Assembly (NCBI RefSeq): GCF_017676345.1
Contig: NZ_JAFFZM010000035.1
Span: 1 to 56,615, forward strand
Origin: Streptomyces smyrnaeus
GTDB lineage: Bacteria > Actinomycetota > Actinomycetes > Streptomycetales > Streptomycetaceae
DNA length: 56,615 nt
Direction of reading: 5' to 3'
Below are positions 23,540 through 32,914 of the stretch, in pieces. The position numbers and the translations under genes are program-made. Position 1 is the first letter of the stretch; each line of letters opens with the position of its first letter. The notes beneath the pieces are model-generated. The model worked only from the letters and a program-made list of their open reading frames with translations. It was not told the DNA's origin and did no database searches.

Positions 23540-26121
23540 TGGAAATGCTGCACGACCTGGCAACGGGCATCCTCGCGTCCGTGGGCTGGGCTGCCTCCCA
23601 CCTGGTGCTGCTGGCCTTCATCGCGCTGCTGGTCTTCGTCGCGGCCGAAGCCGTAGCGGTCCGCTTGGCCCGTGCGGCAAGTCGTCGGCGCGTGCGGCTG
23701 CGGATGGTCCCCTCCAAGACATTCGATCCGGACCCTGAGCATCTGTGGCGCTCCACCGTGCAGCTGGCCTCGGCTGCCTCTTCGGGGCCCTGGTGGGCGC
23801 CACGTCGCTCGCGGACCCTGCGGGCCCGCCTGCGGGCGAATGCCGACGGTGACTCGGTTCTGGACTACTTCTTGGAGGCACCTGCGGCAGCGCGGCACCT
23901 GCTGGACTCCACGCCCCTGGAAGGAGTGCGGCTCGAGCCGGCCGCGCCGCTGCCACGGCGTAAAGAGCTGCCGCATGTGGTGCGCGCCGAGTTCACGATG
24001 CGCGGCCCAGTGGTGGCCCGCTTGCGGGAGGTGCCGCTGGTCCCCGACCCCTTGCAGCCCTTGGTCGACGCGGTCTCAACGCTGCGCACAGAGCTGGGTG
24101 AGAGTGCGGAGATCTGTATCGACATACAGCAGGTGCCGCCCTGGCAGCTGCGGCTGCGGCGCTGGCAGCGGCTGAGCGAAGCCCGCGCCTACGCCCAGCG
24201 GCAGGCGGAGAAGGACGCCCGCTCATCGGCCCTGGCCTCCCTGTCAGAGGACTCTTTCCGTATCGAGGTCGCCGACATGCTCAGTGGGAACAAGAACCGG
24301 CCGATGCGTCGCCTGGCGTTGCCGCCCAAGTCACAGGCGGTCGACCGGGAGCGCACTCTCGGAAAGCTGGCCGAGAGCGCCGGGCTGCTGCGAGTGCAGA
24401 TCCTGGCACGGTGTACCGCGACCCGGCCGGAGCGGGCCGCCCAGCGGATGCGGCGCATCGCCTCCGCCCTGCAGGTCTATGCCGGGGATGTGCGGTTGTC
24501 CCAGCGTGGCCGCCAGCTCGGGCCCTGGAGGCTGGATGCGAACCGCAAGGGGCTGCGCGCCGCGTTCGACCAGCGCTGGCGCACTGGGCAGGTGTCTGCC
24601 GCGCAAGCCTCGTGGGTGCACGCCTCGGAAATCGTCGGACTGCTCAAGCCGCCGACACGGCACTGCCGGGTGCCGCTGCGCCACCAGGACCTGCCGGTCT
24701 ACGCACCGGGCACGCCCGGGCTGATGCCGCACGGCTGGCACCGGGGAGCCGACGGCAAGGAGCGGCTGATCGCCACCCGGCTGGAGGAAACCCTGGTCTC
24801 GGTCCGGTCCGGGAAGACCGCCTACGGCAAGACAACGCAGGCCATCACCCAGATGATCGCTCTCGCGCACGACGGCGGCGGCGCCGGCGGGCTGTTCATC
24901 GATCCCCACGGTGACGCGATGCGCGACGCAGCGCAGTTCCTGGCGCACCCGCACATCGCCGAGCGACTGTGGTACCTGGATCTGACCGGAAGCGGTGCCA
25001 ATCCGCGGACCGGGTCATGGAACGCCCTGGGCGTCGAACACGGCCAGCACAGCGAGCAGATCGTGCACGCGGTGGTGGACGCGTTCGCGGACATGCTCGG
25101 CTGGGCGGACACCACCCACCCCCGAGCACTGACCGTGATGACCAAAGCCGTCGAGGCTCTCGTCGAGCTGAACGTGGCGCTGGTGCGCCGCGGTCGGGCC
25201 CAGGCACAGGCGACGCTCTTCCAGATCGAGCCGCTGTTGACTGACGCCGTCTTCCGACAGGCGGTCCTGGATGCCGCTGCCTTGTCGGAGGAGTCGGCGC
25301 GCTGGTGGCGGACCACTTTCCCCACCATTCCGCCGGACGCCTTTCCCACGGTGCTCAACCCGATCGAGCGGCTGGGCCGTCGCAGCACCATCCGGGCGTT
25401 CCTCGGGCAGCCGGCCTCCAGCTACTACCTTCGGGCGGCGATGGATGAGGGGAAGCTGGTGTGGATCTGCCCCTCGGCGACGGGTCCGACCGACCGTCTC
25501 ATGCTCTCTCTGCTGTTCAACGATCTGTACCGCACTGGGCTCTCACGACGGGCCATCCCCACTCAGCAACGGCGCGCCTTCCATGTGTTCGTCGACGAGC
25601 TGCTGTCGATCGATGGGGCGGTGGAGCTGTTGGCTCCCGTCAGTGAGCAGTTGCGCAAGTTCGGTGTGAGGCTGCACGGGATGACGCAGCTGCTGCAGCG
25701 GCTCAACAATTCGACGCGGGCTTCCTTGCTGCAGAACGCTTCGGTGATCTCATCCACGACGGCCTCGCATGACTCGGCCGTCCTGGTGGCGCGCGAGTGG
25801 AACGGGGCGGTGGAGCCGACGGAGTTGATGGCCCTGGACCGCTATGAGCACTACATCTCGCTCACCCACCACGGCAAGAAGGTGGGTCCGCTTCGCATTC
25901 GGGGCCCGCAGCCCGAGGACACCTTTGCTTCTCTGGCGCGGCCGCACCACGTGGTCAGTCTGCGCCAGCAGGCCGACACCAACCTGGGGGCAGCGCTGGT
26001 CGAGCAGGCGCTTGAAGCGGTGAACAAGCACACCGCCACCGTCAGCGACGCTCTGCGCCCAGCGTCCGCCCGGCCGAGCGCAGGAGAGGAGGGGGACGCC
26101 GTCGAGCCCGAACTGAGCTGA
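23539..26121 (+). CDS. VirD4/TraG-like coupling ATPase
   Basis: The 860-residue protein has two N-terminal membrane-spanning stretches near 10-35, a domain of unknown fold to about 400, then a P-loop (SGKTAYGKTTQ, about residue 424), GLFIDPHGDAM and a Walker B box (HVFVDELLSI, about 683), with QLLQRLNN and a late SSTTASHDSA. FIDPHGD plus VFVDE is typical of VirD4/TraG and HerA-type ATPases. It would couple DNA to the channel. No relaxase with a clear HUH or Tyr motif is in the window. The ATG at 23539 overlaps the previous stop; a GTG at 23536 is possible. Confidence 0.75.
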   Translation: MEMLHDLATGILASVGWAASHLVLLAFIALLVFVAAEAVAVRLARAASRRRVRLRMVPSKTFDPDPEHLWRSTVQLASAASSGPWWAPRRSRTLRARLRANADGDSVLDYFLEAPAAARHLLDSTPLEGVRLEPAAPLPRRKELPHVVRAEFTMRGPVVARLREVPLVPDPLQPLVDAVSTLRTELGESAEICIDIQQVPPWQLRLRRWQRLSEARAYAQRQAEKDARSSALASLSEDSFRIEVADMLSGNKNRPMRRLALPPKSQAVDRERTLGKLAESAGLLRVQILARCTATRPERAAQRMRRIASALQVYAGDVRLSQRGRQLGPWRLDANRKGLRAAFDQRWRTGQVSAAQASWVHASEIVGLLKPPTRHCRVPLRHQDLPVYAPGTPGLMPHGWHRGADGKERLIATRLEETLVSVRSGKTAYGKTTQAITQMIALAHDGGGAGGLFIDPHGDAMRDAAQFLAHPHIAERLWYLDLTGSGANPRTGSWNALGVEHGQHSEQIVHAVVDAFADMLGWADTTHPRALTVMTKAVEALVELNVALVRRGRAQAQATLFQIEPLLTDAVFRQAVLDAAALSEESARWWRTTFPTIPPDAFPTVLNPIERLGRRSTIRAFLGQPASSYYLRAAMDEGKLVWICPSATGPTDRLMLSLLFNDLYRTGLSRRAIPTQQRRAFHVFVDELLSIDGAVELLAPVSEQLRKFGVRLHGMTQLLQRLNNSTRASLLQNASVISSTTASHDSAVLVAREWNGAVEPTELMALDRYEHYISLTHHGKKVGPLRIRGPQPEDTFASLARPHHVVSLRQQADTNLGAALVEQALEAVNKHTATVSDALRPASARPSAGEEGDAVEPELS

Positions 26122-26418
26122 AGTCCCGTCAGGAGCGGAAGGGGATGCCCATGGATGGACCATGGCATTGTTCGCAGCAGTTGAGCTGCGGACGTAACTG
26201 TCACGATCAGCGATCAGAGCGGCAAATGCGTCGCCCGAGTATGTCAGTTGCAGTCGCGCCAGGTGGCGCAAGACCCTCACTGTTGCGTAACGTGACTATG
26301 GAGACACTAAGAGTATTGCCTGGCCGCATCAGGACCACCCCCCGCAGCCACCGTCAGGAACACCTCGGTGGCGTGGCCGGGAGACCCAGCCGGGCGGGCA
26401 CATGTCGGGGAGGAATCA
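26122..26418. other. Intergenic gap between transfer and Tad parts
   Basis: About 300 bases without a convincing gene. It separates the two halves of the long gene run. A possible -35 TTGCGT near 26283 lies in front of an A/T-richer stretch (cactaagagtattg), so a promoter for the Tad part is plausible. I see no strong hairpin. Confidence 0.4.
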
Positions 26419-27027
26419 GTGACTCGCAGTCACCTATCGCACACTTCACGGGGAATCCGGGCTGCCAGCGTCCTGGCTTTGTCCTTGGCAGTGTTCACCC
26501 TGTCCGCGTGTTCCGAGAACAAGAAGGATGCCCCCTCCTCCCCGAAGGAGCCCGCGCCTCTCTCGCCCTCCAAGAGCTCGTCCGCCAGTGCTGGCAGCGA
26601 GGAGGAAATCGCCAAGACCGAGGTGCTGAGAGCGTATGACAAGTTCTGGGACGCACAGGTGGCGGCATACCAGAAGGGGTCCATGAAGGGCGCCGGCGTC
26701 GAGAGGTACGCCACCGCGAAGGCGTTGGCGTTCGTCGACGAGGGGGTCCGCTCGATGGCGAAGGAGGGGAACCGGAAACGCGGGAAGCCTTCTCACAAGG
26801 CCACTGTCTCCAAGTTCACCGCACGCAAGCCCGGTAGCGTCGCCACCGCGACGATCAGCGACTGCTTGGACACTTCGTCGTGGAAGACAGTCAAGAAGGA
26901 CTCGGGGAAAGTCGTGCCCCTGCCTTCTGACGTGCCGAGCCGTTTTACCGTCACCACCAAGGCCGAAGATTGGGGGAAGCGCGGATGGAGGATGCTGGAA
27001 GTCACCCCCACCGCACGGAAATGCTGA
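26419..27027 (+). CDS. Secreted lipoprotein, NTF2-like
   Basis: The 202-residue protein has a lipoprotein signal peptide with lipobox LSAC at about residue 30, a Ser/Pro/Lys-rich linker and a C-terminal domain (about 70-202) beginning with a helix (VLRAYDKFWDAQVAAYQKG) and ending in strands (FTARKPGSVATATISDCLD), with two Cys. This is the pattern of small NTF2-like lipoproteins that accompany actinobacterial Tad loci. GGAGGAA precedes the GTG at 26419. Its 3' end overlaps the next gene by 7 bases. Confidence 0.7.
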   Translation: MTRSHLSHTSRGIRAASVLALSLAVFTLSACSENKKDAPSSPKEPAPLSPSKSSSASAGSEEEIAKTEVLRAYDKFWDAQVAAYQKGSMKGAGVERYATAKALAFVDEGVRSMAKEGNRKRGKPSHKATVSKFTARKPGSVATATISDCLDTSSWKTVKKDSGKVVPLPSDVPSRFTVTTKAEDWGKRGWRMLEVTPTARKC

Positions 27028-27890
27028 GGCGGCTGCCAGCCGCCTGCGGCGCGGCCGCCGCGCTGATCAGCCTTCTGCCCACCCCGGCCCAGGCCGCCCC
27101 CTTCACCGGACTGTGCAAAGGCCACGACGCCTACAGCACGGCCGTCTGCGCCGACAAGCACGGAACCAAAGGTTCGAACAAACGTGTCCCGGGCAAAGGC
27201 ACCGCCCCGGCTAAGCGGGGGAAGCCTGCCAAGCCGGCCCCGTGCCAGGTCCACAAAATGGAACAGCCACCCGCCAACAGCAGCCTGTGGGGAAAGGGCC
27301 AGGACCCGAAAAAGGGCCAGCTCTACTGGCGTGTCTGCAAGGGCGGCATGAACTGGCAGACCCTCTCGGGCATCTTCTACGCAGAGGAAGAGCCGCCGAA
27401 AGTAACGGTGAATCCGGCGGAGGTGGCGCGTCACGCCATCGATGAGATGACGCTGCTCGGGCCGAAGATCATCAGCCCGAAACCGGGCGGCACCTACACC
27501 GTGGGGGTGCCGCTGTGGCTGCGGGCCGGCTCCGGCGCGACCCGGTGGGGGCCAAACTCTGCGACGGCTTCGGCGGGCGGGGTGACGGTGACGGCTACCG
27601 CGAAGGTCTCGAAGGTCGTGTGGTCGATGGGTGACGGGAAGAGCGTCACCTGCACCACCCGGGGTGCCGTCTACAAGCGGTCCATGGGGCTGAAGGAGTC
27701 TCCGGATTGCGGCCACACCTACGGCATCTCGTCCGCGAAGAAGCCCAAGAAGCGCTTCACGGTCACCGCCACCTCCACATGGAGCATCGAGTGGCGGGTC
27801 GAGGGTGGCGGCGAGAGCGGCACGGACGTGGAGACCCGCACGTCGCAGGTGTCCATTCCGGTGGGTGAGGGCCAGGTCGTCGGCCAGTGA
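27021..27890 (+). CDS. Secreted Tad-locus protein, PKD-like
   Basis: The 289-residue protein has a signal peptide (AALISLLPTPAQAA, cleavage near residue 26), then a Lys/Gly/Pro-rich region and a conserved domain with PGGTYTVGVPLWLRAG, ATASAGGVTVTATAKVSKVV, WSMGDGKSVTC and CGHTYG, ending in alternating beta strands. I recall near-identical patterns in Streptomyces Tad loci, where such proteins are sometimes mislabelled ATP/GTP-binding. The fold looks PKD- or Ig-like and extracellular. The ATG at 27021 overlaps the upstream stop; an earlier in-frame ATG at 26988 exists but the signal peptide supports 27021. Confidence 0.7.
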   Translation: MLRRLPAACGAAAALISLLPTPAQAAPFTGLCKGHDAYSTAVCADKHGTKGSNKRVPGKGTAPAKRGKPAKPAPCQVHKMEQPPANSSLWGKGQDPKKGQLYWRVCKGGMNWQTLSGIFYAEEEPPKVTVNPAEVARHAIDEMTLLGPKIISPKPGGTYTVGVPLWLRAGSGATRWGPNSATASAGGVTVTATAKVSKVVWSMGDGKSVTCTTRGAVYKRSMGLKESPDCGHTYGISSAKKPKKRFTVTATSTWSIEWRVEGGGESGTDVETRTSQVSIPVGEGQVVGQ

Positions 27891-27939
27891 CGAACGACCA
27901 CGTACACGCAGGGGTGAAGGGGACAAGGGAGAGAGCACG

Positions 27940-28665
27940 TTGAGCAAGACGACCGTCGGGACGCCGCAGCAGACAGCACCTGGCATCCCGACCCAGACGC
28001 CCGGCCAGGCCCCTGGCGTGACCGTTCCCCGGGCGTACAAGGCTCGGCGCCGCAGCCCGTGGCTGGCCACCGTGTCGGTGGCGCTGATCGCCGGGTGCGG
28101 TCTTGGCTTCGCGCTCATGCTGAATTCGGCGGGCGACCGCCAGCGGGTGGTGATCATCGCGCAAGAGGTCCAGGCCGGGGAGAAGATCACCTCCGATGAT
28201 CTGCAGACGGCCCAGGTCGCGGTCGATGGCGGCCTGAAGACCATTCCGGCCGACGAGCAGGACTCCGTAGTGGGGCGGCGGGCCGCAGTCGGCCTCAAGC
28301 CCGGCTCGCTGCTGGCCCGCTCCCAGGTCACTCGTACCGCGCTCGTGCGCCAGGGCGAGCAGGTGGTACCCGTCGGACTCAAGCCGGCGCTTGTGCACGC
28401 CTCCGGCCTGGCCCCGGGCCAGCGGGTCGAGGTGGTGAAGGTGCAAAAGGAAGGCGAGGCCGATCCCACCACGGGCAAGAAGGAGGACGCTCCGGTGCAG
28501 GAAAGCGTCCCGGCCCGGGTCATCAAGGTCGGCGAGGCCGAAGAGGGCAGCGGCACGCGCGTTGTCGATGTCGCTGTTCTCAGGGAGGACGGCCCCAAGG
28601 TCCTGTCGTGGTCGGCCAGCGAGAAGGCCGCGCTCGCGTTGGATGTGCCGGACGGTGCGCGATGA
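27940..28665 (+). CDS. SAF-domain (CpaB/RcpC-like) pilus protein
   Basis: The 241-residue protein starts at TTG with GGGAGAG 8 bases upstream. It has a membrane segment (about 43-62, ATVSVALIAGCGLGFALML) and a SAF domain (about 75-135) that includes AQEVQAGEKITSDDLQTAQV and KPGSLLARSQ. SAF proteins in Tad systems (CpaB/RcpC) sit in the envelope and are needed for pilus assembly. The last bases overlap the TadZ-like gene (ATGA). Confidence 0.75.
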   Translation: MSKTTVGTPQQTAPGIPTQTPGQAPGVTVPRAYKARRRSPWLATVSVALIAGCGLGFALMLNSAGDRQRVVIIAQEVQAGEKITSDDLQTAQVAVDGGLKTIPADEQDSVVGRRAAVGLKPGSLLARSQVTRTALVRQGEQVVPVGLKPALVHASGLAPGQRVEVVKVQKEGEADPTTGKKEDAPVQESVPARVIKVGEAEEGSGTRVVDVAVLREDGPKVLSWSASEKAALALDVPDGAR

Positions 28666-29510
28666 CGGTGGTCGCGCTGGCCGGGTGTCCCGGCGCCCCG
28701 GGCACCACCACGACGATGCTCGCGCTCCAGACCGCATGGCCCCTTCAGGAGGGCCGCACCCTGATCGCCGCCGAGTGCGACCCGGACGGCGGGAGCGTGC
28801 TGACCGGCGCCCTGCAGGGACGGCTGGGCACCGGGCTCGGGCTGGGCAACCTCACGCTGCCCGGCCGCCGCGGCGCGCGGGAGTTGCACGAGGCGTTCTG
28901 GAGCGAACTAGTCTTCATCGAGGACGAGCAGAAGGCCCAGCAGCGCACCGGCCGTGCCGTCCTGCCCGGTTTCGCGAACCCACTGACCGAGGCCCCCGGC
29001 TTCGGTCCAGTATGGGGAGTGTTGGCTGAGCAGTTCGCCGGGATCGAGTCACACCAGCACGATGTACTGGTGGACTTGGGCCGCTCCGGCGCCTTCGGCC
29101 CCTCCGGAATCCTGGCGCGCCGGGCAGATGCGGTGATTCTGGTGGCCCGCACCACGCTGCCCTCGCTCCACGCGGCTGCCGTGCGGCTGGAGGGGCTACG
29201 CGAGCACATCCGGCACCTGGGCTTGGTGCTGATCGAGGAGGAGCACCGCGCTGCCTATGCGCTCGCGGAGCTGCGCAAGCAGCGCGATCTGCAGGTGCCG
29301 CTGGTGGCCGCGCTGCCGTATGCGCCCAAGCTGGCGCGGGTCTACTCCCATGGGGCCACGCCTGAGCGGCGCTTCGAGCGCAGCCGCCTGATGCTGGCTG
29401 TCCGGGGCCTTGCTGAAGCGCTGGTGCGGCAGATCGCCGAGCGCCGGGCCGCGCACACCCGCCGACTGCAGCACGTCACCGGACAAGGGGAGGTGTCCCA
29501 TGCGCGGTAG
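28662..29510 (+). CDS. TadZ/CpaE-like ATPase with altered P-loop
   Basis: The 282-residue protein belongs to the MinD/ParA-like superfamily used in Tad loci for placement of the pilus base. It has GCPGAPGTTTTMLAL at residues 9-23, then ECDPDGGS, DVLVDLGRSGAFGPSG and ILVARTTLPSLHAA. The deviant Walker A usually reads KGGxGKTT; here the signature Lys positions are absent (CPGAPGTTTT). ATP binding may therefore be weak or lost, as is common for TadZ. It overlaps its neighbours by 4 and 11 bases. Confidence 0.75.
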   Translation: MTVVALAGCPGAPGTTTTMLALQTAWPLQEGRTLIAAECDPDGGSVLTGALQGRLGTGLGLGNLTLPGRRGARELHEAFWSELVFIEDEQKAQQRTGRAVLPGFANPLTEAPGFGPVWGVLAEQFAGIESHQHDVLVDLGRSGAFGPSGILARRADAVILVARTTLPSLHAAAVRLEGLREHIRHLGLVLIEEEHRAAYALAELRKQRDLQVPLVAALPYAPKLARVYSHGATPERRFERSRLMLAVRGLAEALVRQIAERRAAHTRRLQHVTGQGEVSHAR

Positions 29511-31056
29511 GCCAGCGGACCCGAACGCGACGCTGCGTCGTCCACCGGCGCCCGTCCCGCCCCCTCCGTCCACCGCGCCCGCCCCGGCAGCCGCTGCTCC
29601 AGCACAGCGGCCGGCCGCCACCCCGACACGGCATGGCCCGGCGCGGCCCCGCACCGTGGGGGCGCGCGAGCTGCCGCAGGCCCTGGTGTCCGAGGCGGAC
29701 GCCCAGTTCATCAAGCAGCGCGTCAGTCAGCGCCTGGCCGAGGAGCGGAAGACCAACCCGGGTATGTCGCGGAGTGACCGCGAGCAGCGCTGTCTGGGCT
29801 GGATCAACGATGAAGTGGCCATGTGGTACGGCCGGCAGGCTGCGCAGCGGGGAGCCCCGCCCAGCGGGGAGGAGGAGATGGCGCTCGCCCGCTACGTGTT
29901 CGATCTGCTCTTCCGTGCGGGACGGCTGCAGCCGTTGCTGGATGACACGCGGTTCGAGAACATCCACATCAACCGCTACGACCAGGTGTGGGGCGACCTG
30001 GGTAGCGGCGAACTGGTGCGGCTGCCGCCGGTGGCCTCCTCCGATGAGGAGCTGCGCGAGCTGCTGCAGGAGCTGGCCCGCAACACCAGCCACGGGCAGC
30101 AGGAGAAGATCTTCTCCCCGGAGGCCAAGCCGGAGCTGTCCCTCAGGTTGGACGACGGCTCCCGCGTCCAGGCGTTCACCGGTGTGACCCCCTACACCTG
30201 CGTCAACATCCGCAAGCACCGGCACCGGGACATCAGCCTGGACGACCTGGTCGAGCTGGGAACCGTGGATACGTCGCTGCGGGACTTTCTGCGGGCAGCC
30301 ATCCACGCGGAGAAGAACCTGATGATCTCCGGGAAGGCCGGCAGCGGGAAGACGACGCTGCTGCGTGCATTGATGCGCGAGTACGACCCGGACGAGCGGA
30401 TCGCCACGCTGGAGACCGAGTACGAACTGTTCGCCCACGAGAGCGGACACGCTCGGCAGATCATCGCCCTCGAAGGACGGGAGGCGACCGGGGAGAGCAC
30501 TGCGGACGGGCGGGCCGCCGGCGAGTACACGCTGCAGGACCTGATCGCCCCCTCGTTGCGGATGGGCACGCAGCGCACCGTGGTGGGTGAGGTGCGCGGC
30601 GCGGAGATCATCGCGATGATGCAGGCGCTCACCAGCGGCGAGGGCGGGAGCCTGTCGACCATTCACTGCCGCAGCGCCTACGGCGTCTTCGACCGGATCG
30701 CTGAGCTGTATGCGCTGGCCCGGGAGAACCTTTCCGAGAAGCTTGCCTACCGGCAGATCCGCAACGGCCTGGACTTCATCGTCCACGTCGAGATGATCAA
30801 TGAGCGGCGCAGCGGGGGCGGCCGGCACCGGTTCGTCTCCCACGTGCTGGAGATCACCGGGGGTGAGAACGAGGACGGCAAGCCTGCGACCAATACCGTC
30901 TTCGGCCCTGCCCCTGATACCGGGGAGGTGCGTGCGGTACCGCTGATGGGACCGGCCTGCCTCTTGGACCTGCTGCGTGCGGGGATGCCAGAGACGGCGC
31001 TCGACCAGGCGACGTGGCAAAGGCCCCTGCCGTTGAAGTGGGGTGGCGTGCGGTGA
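29500..31056 (+). CDS. tadA: TadA/CpaF pilus assembly ATPase
   Basis: The 518-residue protein has a Pro/Ala-rich N-terminal tail (to about 60), a helical domain with ERKTNPGMSRSDREQRCLGW, then FENIHINRYDQVWGD (about 150), a Walker A box SGKAGSGKTTLL (about 277), an Asp-box region TLETEYELF, and GEVRGAE (about 363) followed by the His-box region STIHCRSA. This is the CpaF/TadA secretion ATPase that powers Flp pilus assembly and works with TadB and TadC. GGGGAGG precedes the ATG. Its stop overlaps tadB (TGATG). Confidence 0.88.
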   Translation: MRGRPADPNATLRRPPAPVPPPPSTAPAPAAAAPAQRPAATPTRHGPARPRTVGARELPQALVSEADAQFIKQRVSQRLAEERKTNPGMSRSDREQRCLGWINDEVAMWYGRQAAQRGAPPSGEEEMALARYVFDLLFRAGRLQPLLDDTRFENIHINRYDQVWGDLGSGELVRLPPVASSDEELRELLQELARNTSHGQQEKIFSPEAKPELSLRLDDGSRVQAFTGVTPYTCVNIRKHRHRDISLDDLVELGTVDTSLRDFLRAAIHAEKNLMISGKAGSGKTTLLRALMREYDPDERIATLETEYELFAHESGHARQIIALEGREATGESTADGRAAGEYTLQDLIAPSLRMGTQRTVVGEVRGAEIIAMMQALTSGEGGSLSTIHCRSAYGVFDRIAELYALARENLSEKLAYRQIRNGLDFIVHVEMINERRSGGGRHRFVSHVLEITGGENEDGKPATNTVFGPAPDTGEVRAVPLMGPACLLDLLRAGMPETALDQATWQRPLPLKWGGVR

Positions 31057-32003
31057 TGCTGTGGGGTCTGGTCTTCGGGCTCGGCGCCGGCGCAGGTGTG
31101 GTCGGGCTGGTGTGGGCGCTGGTGGGCGTCAGTGGCCCGGGGCGGCCTGCCTGGTGGCGGCGGTGGCGATCCGGGCACCCGGAGGGTGCGGCGGCGCGCA
31201 GCGTGCGAGCCCGCTCCCGTGTGCGGCTGGCCGCCGCGGCCGGTGTCTTCCTGCTGCTCTGGCTGGTCACAGGGGTGTTCGTACTGGCCGTGACGGGCGG
31301 CGCAGCCGTGGCCGGAGTGCCGTGGCTGCTGGCTCCGGTGCGGCGGGCGGCCGTGCGCATCGACCAGTTGGAGGCGCTGGCCGAGTGGACGCAGCGGCTG
31401 AGCAATGCGCTGCGCGTGGGCAAGGGACTGCTGCAGGCGATGAAGGACTCCCGTACCGGCTGTCCGGCAGCCATCGCTGGGCCGGTGGAGGACTTGGCGG
31501 AGCGGCTGGAGGTGCGGGTGGCGCCGGAGACGGCGCTGCGGGCCTTCGCCGATGACGTCGATGATGTCGCTGGTGACCGGGTGGCTGCCGCGCTGATCCT
31601 CGCTGTCACCTCGGCGGGGCGGGGGCGGGGACTGGCCGATTCGTTGGAGCTGTATGCGGCGGCCGTGCGTGCCGAGGTTGCGAGCCGTCAGAAGATCGAG
31701 GCCGAGCGGAAGAAGTGGCGTACGACCTTGAAGATTCTGATCGTCATCATGCTGGGTGTGGTGGGGATCGGGCTGCTCATCCCCTCCTACACCGCGCCCT
31801 ACGGCACGCTGCTGGGACAGTTGGTCCTGGGAGTTGTTGCGCTGCTGTTGTTCGCGACCTTGTTGTGGGTGCGGCAGCTGTCGGCGCCGCCTGCCTCGCC
31901 CCGTTTCCTGATCGCTGATCCACGCAGCGCGGTGACGCCGCCCGCAGCGGTGGAGGAGTCCGAGGCGGGACACCTGGCGGCGGCCGGGGAGGTGCGGCGG
32001 TGA
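31056..32003 (+). CDS. tadB: TadB-like inner-membrane protein
   Basis: The 315-residue protein has membrane segments at about 2-24, 58-80, 225-243 and 254-275, and a T2SS F-type helical domain between them (LEALAEWTQRLSNALRVGKG, then AALILAVTSAGRGRGLADSL). This is the layout of TadB, which pairs with TadC and TadA to move pilins. The N-terminal SH3-like part seen in some TadB proteins is not obvious. It overlaps both neighbours by 1-4 bases. Confidence 0.8.
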   Translation: MLWGLVFGLGAGAGVVGLVWALVGVSGPGRPAWWRRWRSGHPEGAAARSVRARSRVRLAAAAGVFLLLWLVTGVFVLAVTGGAAVAGVPWLLAPVRRAAVRIDQLEALAEWTQRLSNALRVGKGLLQAMKDSRTGCPAAIAGPVEDLAERLEVRVAPETALRAFADDVDDVAGDRVAAALILAVTSAGRGRGLADSLELYAAAVRAEVASRQKIEAERKKWRTTLKILIVIMLGVVGIGLLIPSYTAPYGTLLGQLVLGVVALLLFATLLWVRQLSAPPASPRFLIADPRSAVTPPAAVEESEAGHLAAAGEVRR

Positions 32004-32887
32004 ATACCAGCGCACTTCTGCTGGGCTGCGGCATGGGCGCGGGGCTGGCGCTGCTGGTGCGGGCGCTGGTGCCTGCCCGGGCGGGACTGGGCGAGGCCTT
32101 GCGTGCCCCCGGGCCGCACACGGGTGCCGCAGGCGCCTCGGGTGCGCTCGACCGGGACGAGGTGTGGGGTCAGTGGGTGCTGCGCCGCCTGTCGGGGCTT
32201 CCCGGGATCACGCTGCCGGTCCGTGACCTGGAGTTGCTGGGCAGCTCCCCGGCGAAGCTCGTACTGAAGAAGGCCGCCCTGGCAGGGATGGGCTTCGTGT
32301 GGCCGTGGGTCTTCCTGCTCCCCCCGATGCTGGTCGGGTTGCCGATGCCGTTCGCGGTTCCGGGCGTCGTCGGCGTGGTCACCGCCGCGCTCGGCTGGTG
32401 GATCCCCGACCTGGAAGTGCGGGCCAAGGCCAAACGGGCGAGGCGGGAGTTCGCCTACGCCATGGCCGCCTACCTCGATCTGATTGCTCTGCAGCGGGGC
32501 GCCGACAGCGGACCGACCGAGGCTCTGGCCCGCACCGCCAAGGTCGCCCACGGGTGGGCGTTCCGCCGCGTTGACGAAGCGCTGATGAGGGCCCAGGTGG
32601 AGAAGGTGCCGCCGTGGCAGGCGCTGCGCGAGCTCACCCGCGAGCTGGGGTTGCCCGCGCTGGATGATGTCGCCGACATCATGCGCCAGTCCAGTCACGA
32701 CGGGGCGGCCGTCGCCAACACACTGCGGAAACGCGCCGCCAGCCTCAGTACCCACCTGTTGGAAGAGCAGGCGGCAGAAGCCAACGCGGACAGCGAGAAG
32801 ATGACGGCGCCGATCTCGATCGTCGCCGTGCTGCTGATGTTCATGATGGGCTTCCCCGCCGTCCTGCGGATCCTGTCCATTGGCTAA
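32000..32887 (+). CDS. tadC: TadC-like inner-membrane protein
   Basis: The 295-residue protein has an N-terminal membrane segment (about 5-22), two central ones (about 93-135), a T2SS F-type domain (150-260) with FAYAMAAYLDLIALQRGADS and LTRELGLPALDDVADIMRQS, and a final membrane segment (IVAVLLMFMMGFPAVLRIL). It partners TadB. The GTG start overlaps the tadB stop, and 27 bases separate it from the pilin gene, which has its own strong ribosome binding site. Confidence 0.8.
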   Translation: MNTSALLLGCGMGAGLALLVRALVPARAGLGEALRAPGPHTGAAGASGALDRDEVWGQWVLRRLSGLPGITLPVRDLELLGSSPAKLVLKKAALAGMGFVWPWVFLLPPMLVGLPMPFAVPGVVGVVTAALGWWIPDLEVRAKAKRARREFAYAMAAYLDLIALQRGADSGPTEALARTAKVAHGWAFRRVDEALMRAQVEKVPPWQALRELTRELGLPALDDVADIMRQSSHDGAAVANTLRKRAASLSTHLLEEQAAEANADSEKMTAPISIVAVLLMFMMGFPAVLRILSIG

Positions 32888-32914
32888 CTGTGTCTACCGA
32901 GGAGGAGTTGAATC

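Noticed and set aside
26793..28889. Long minus-strand open frame opposite the SAF and secreted protein genes
   Set aside because: Low complexity Arg/Gly/Ser-rich product with no start signals; the + strand genes are clearly real.
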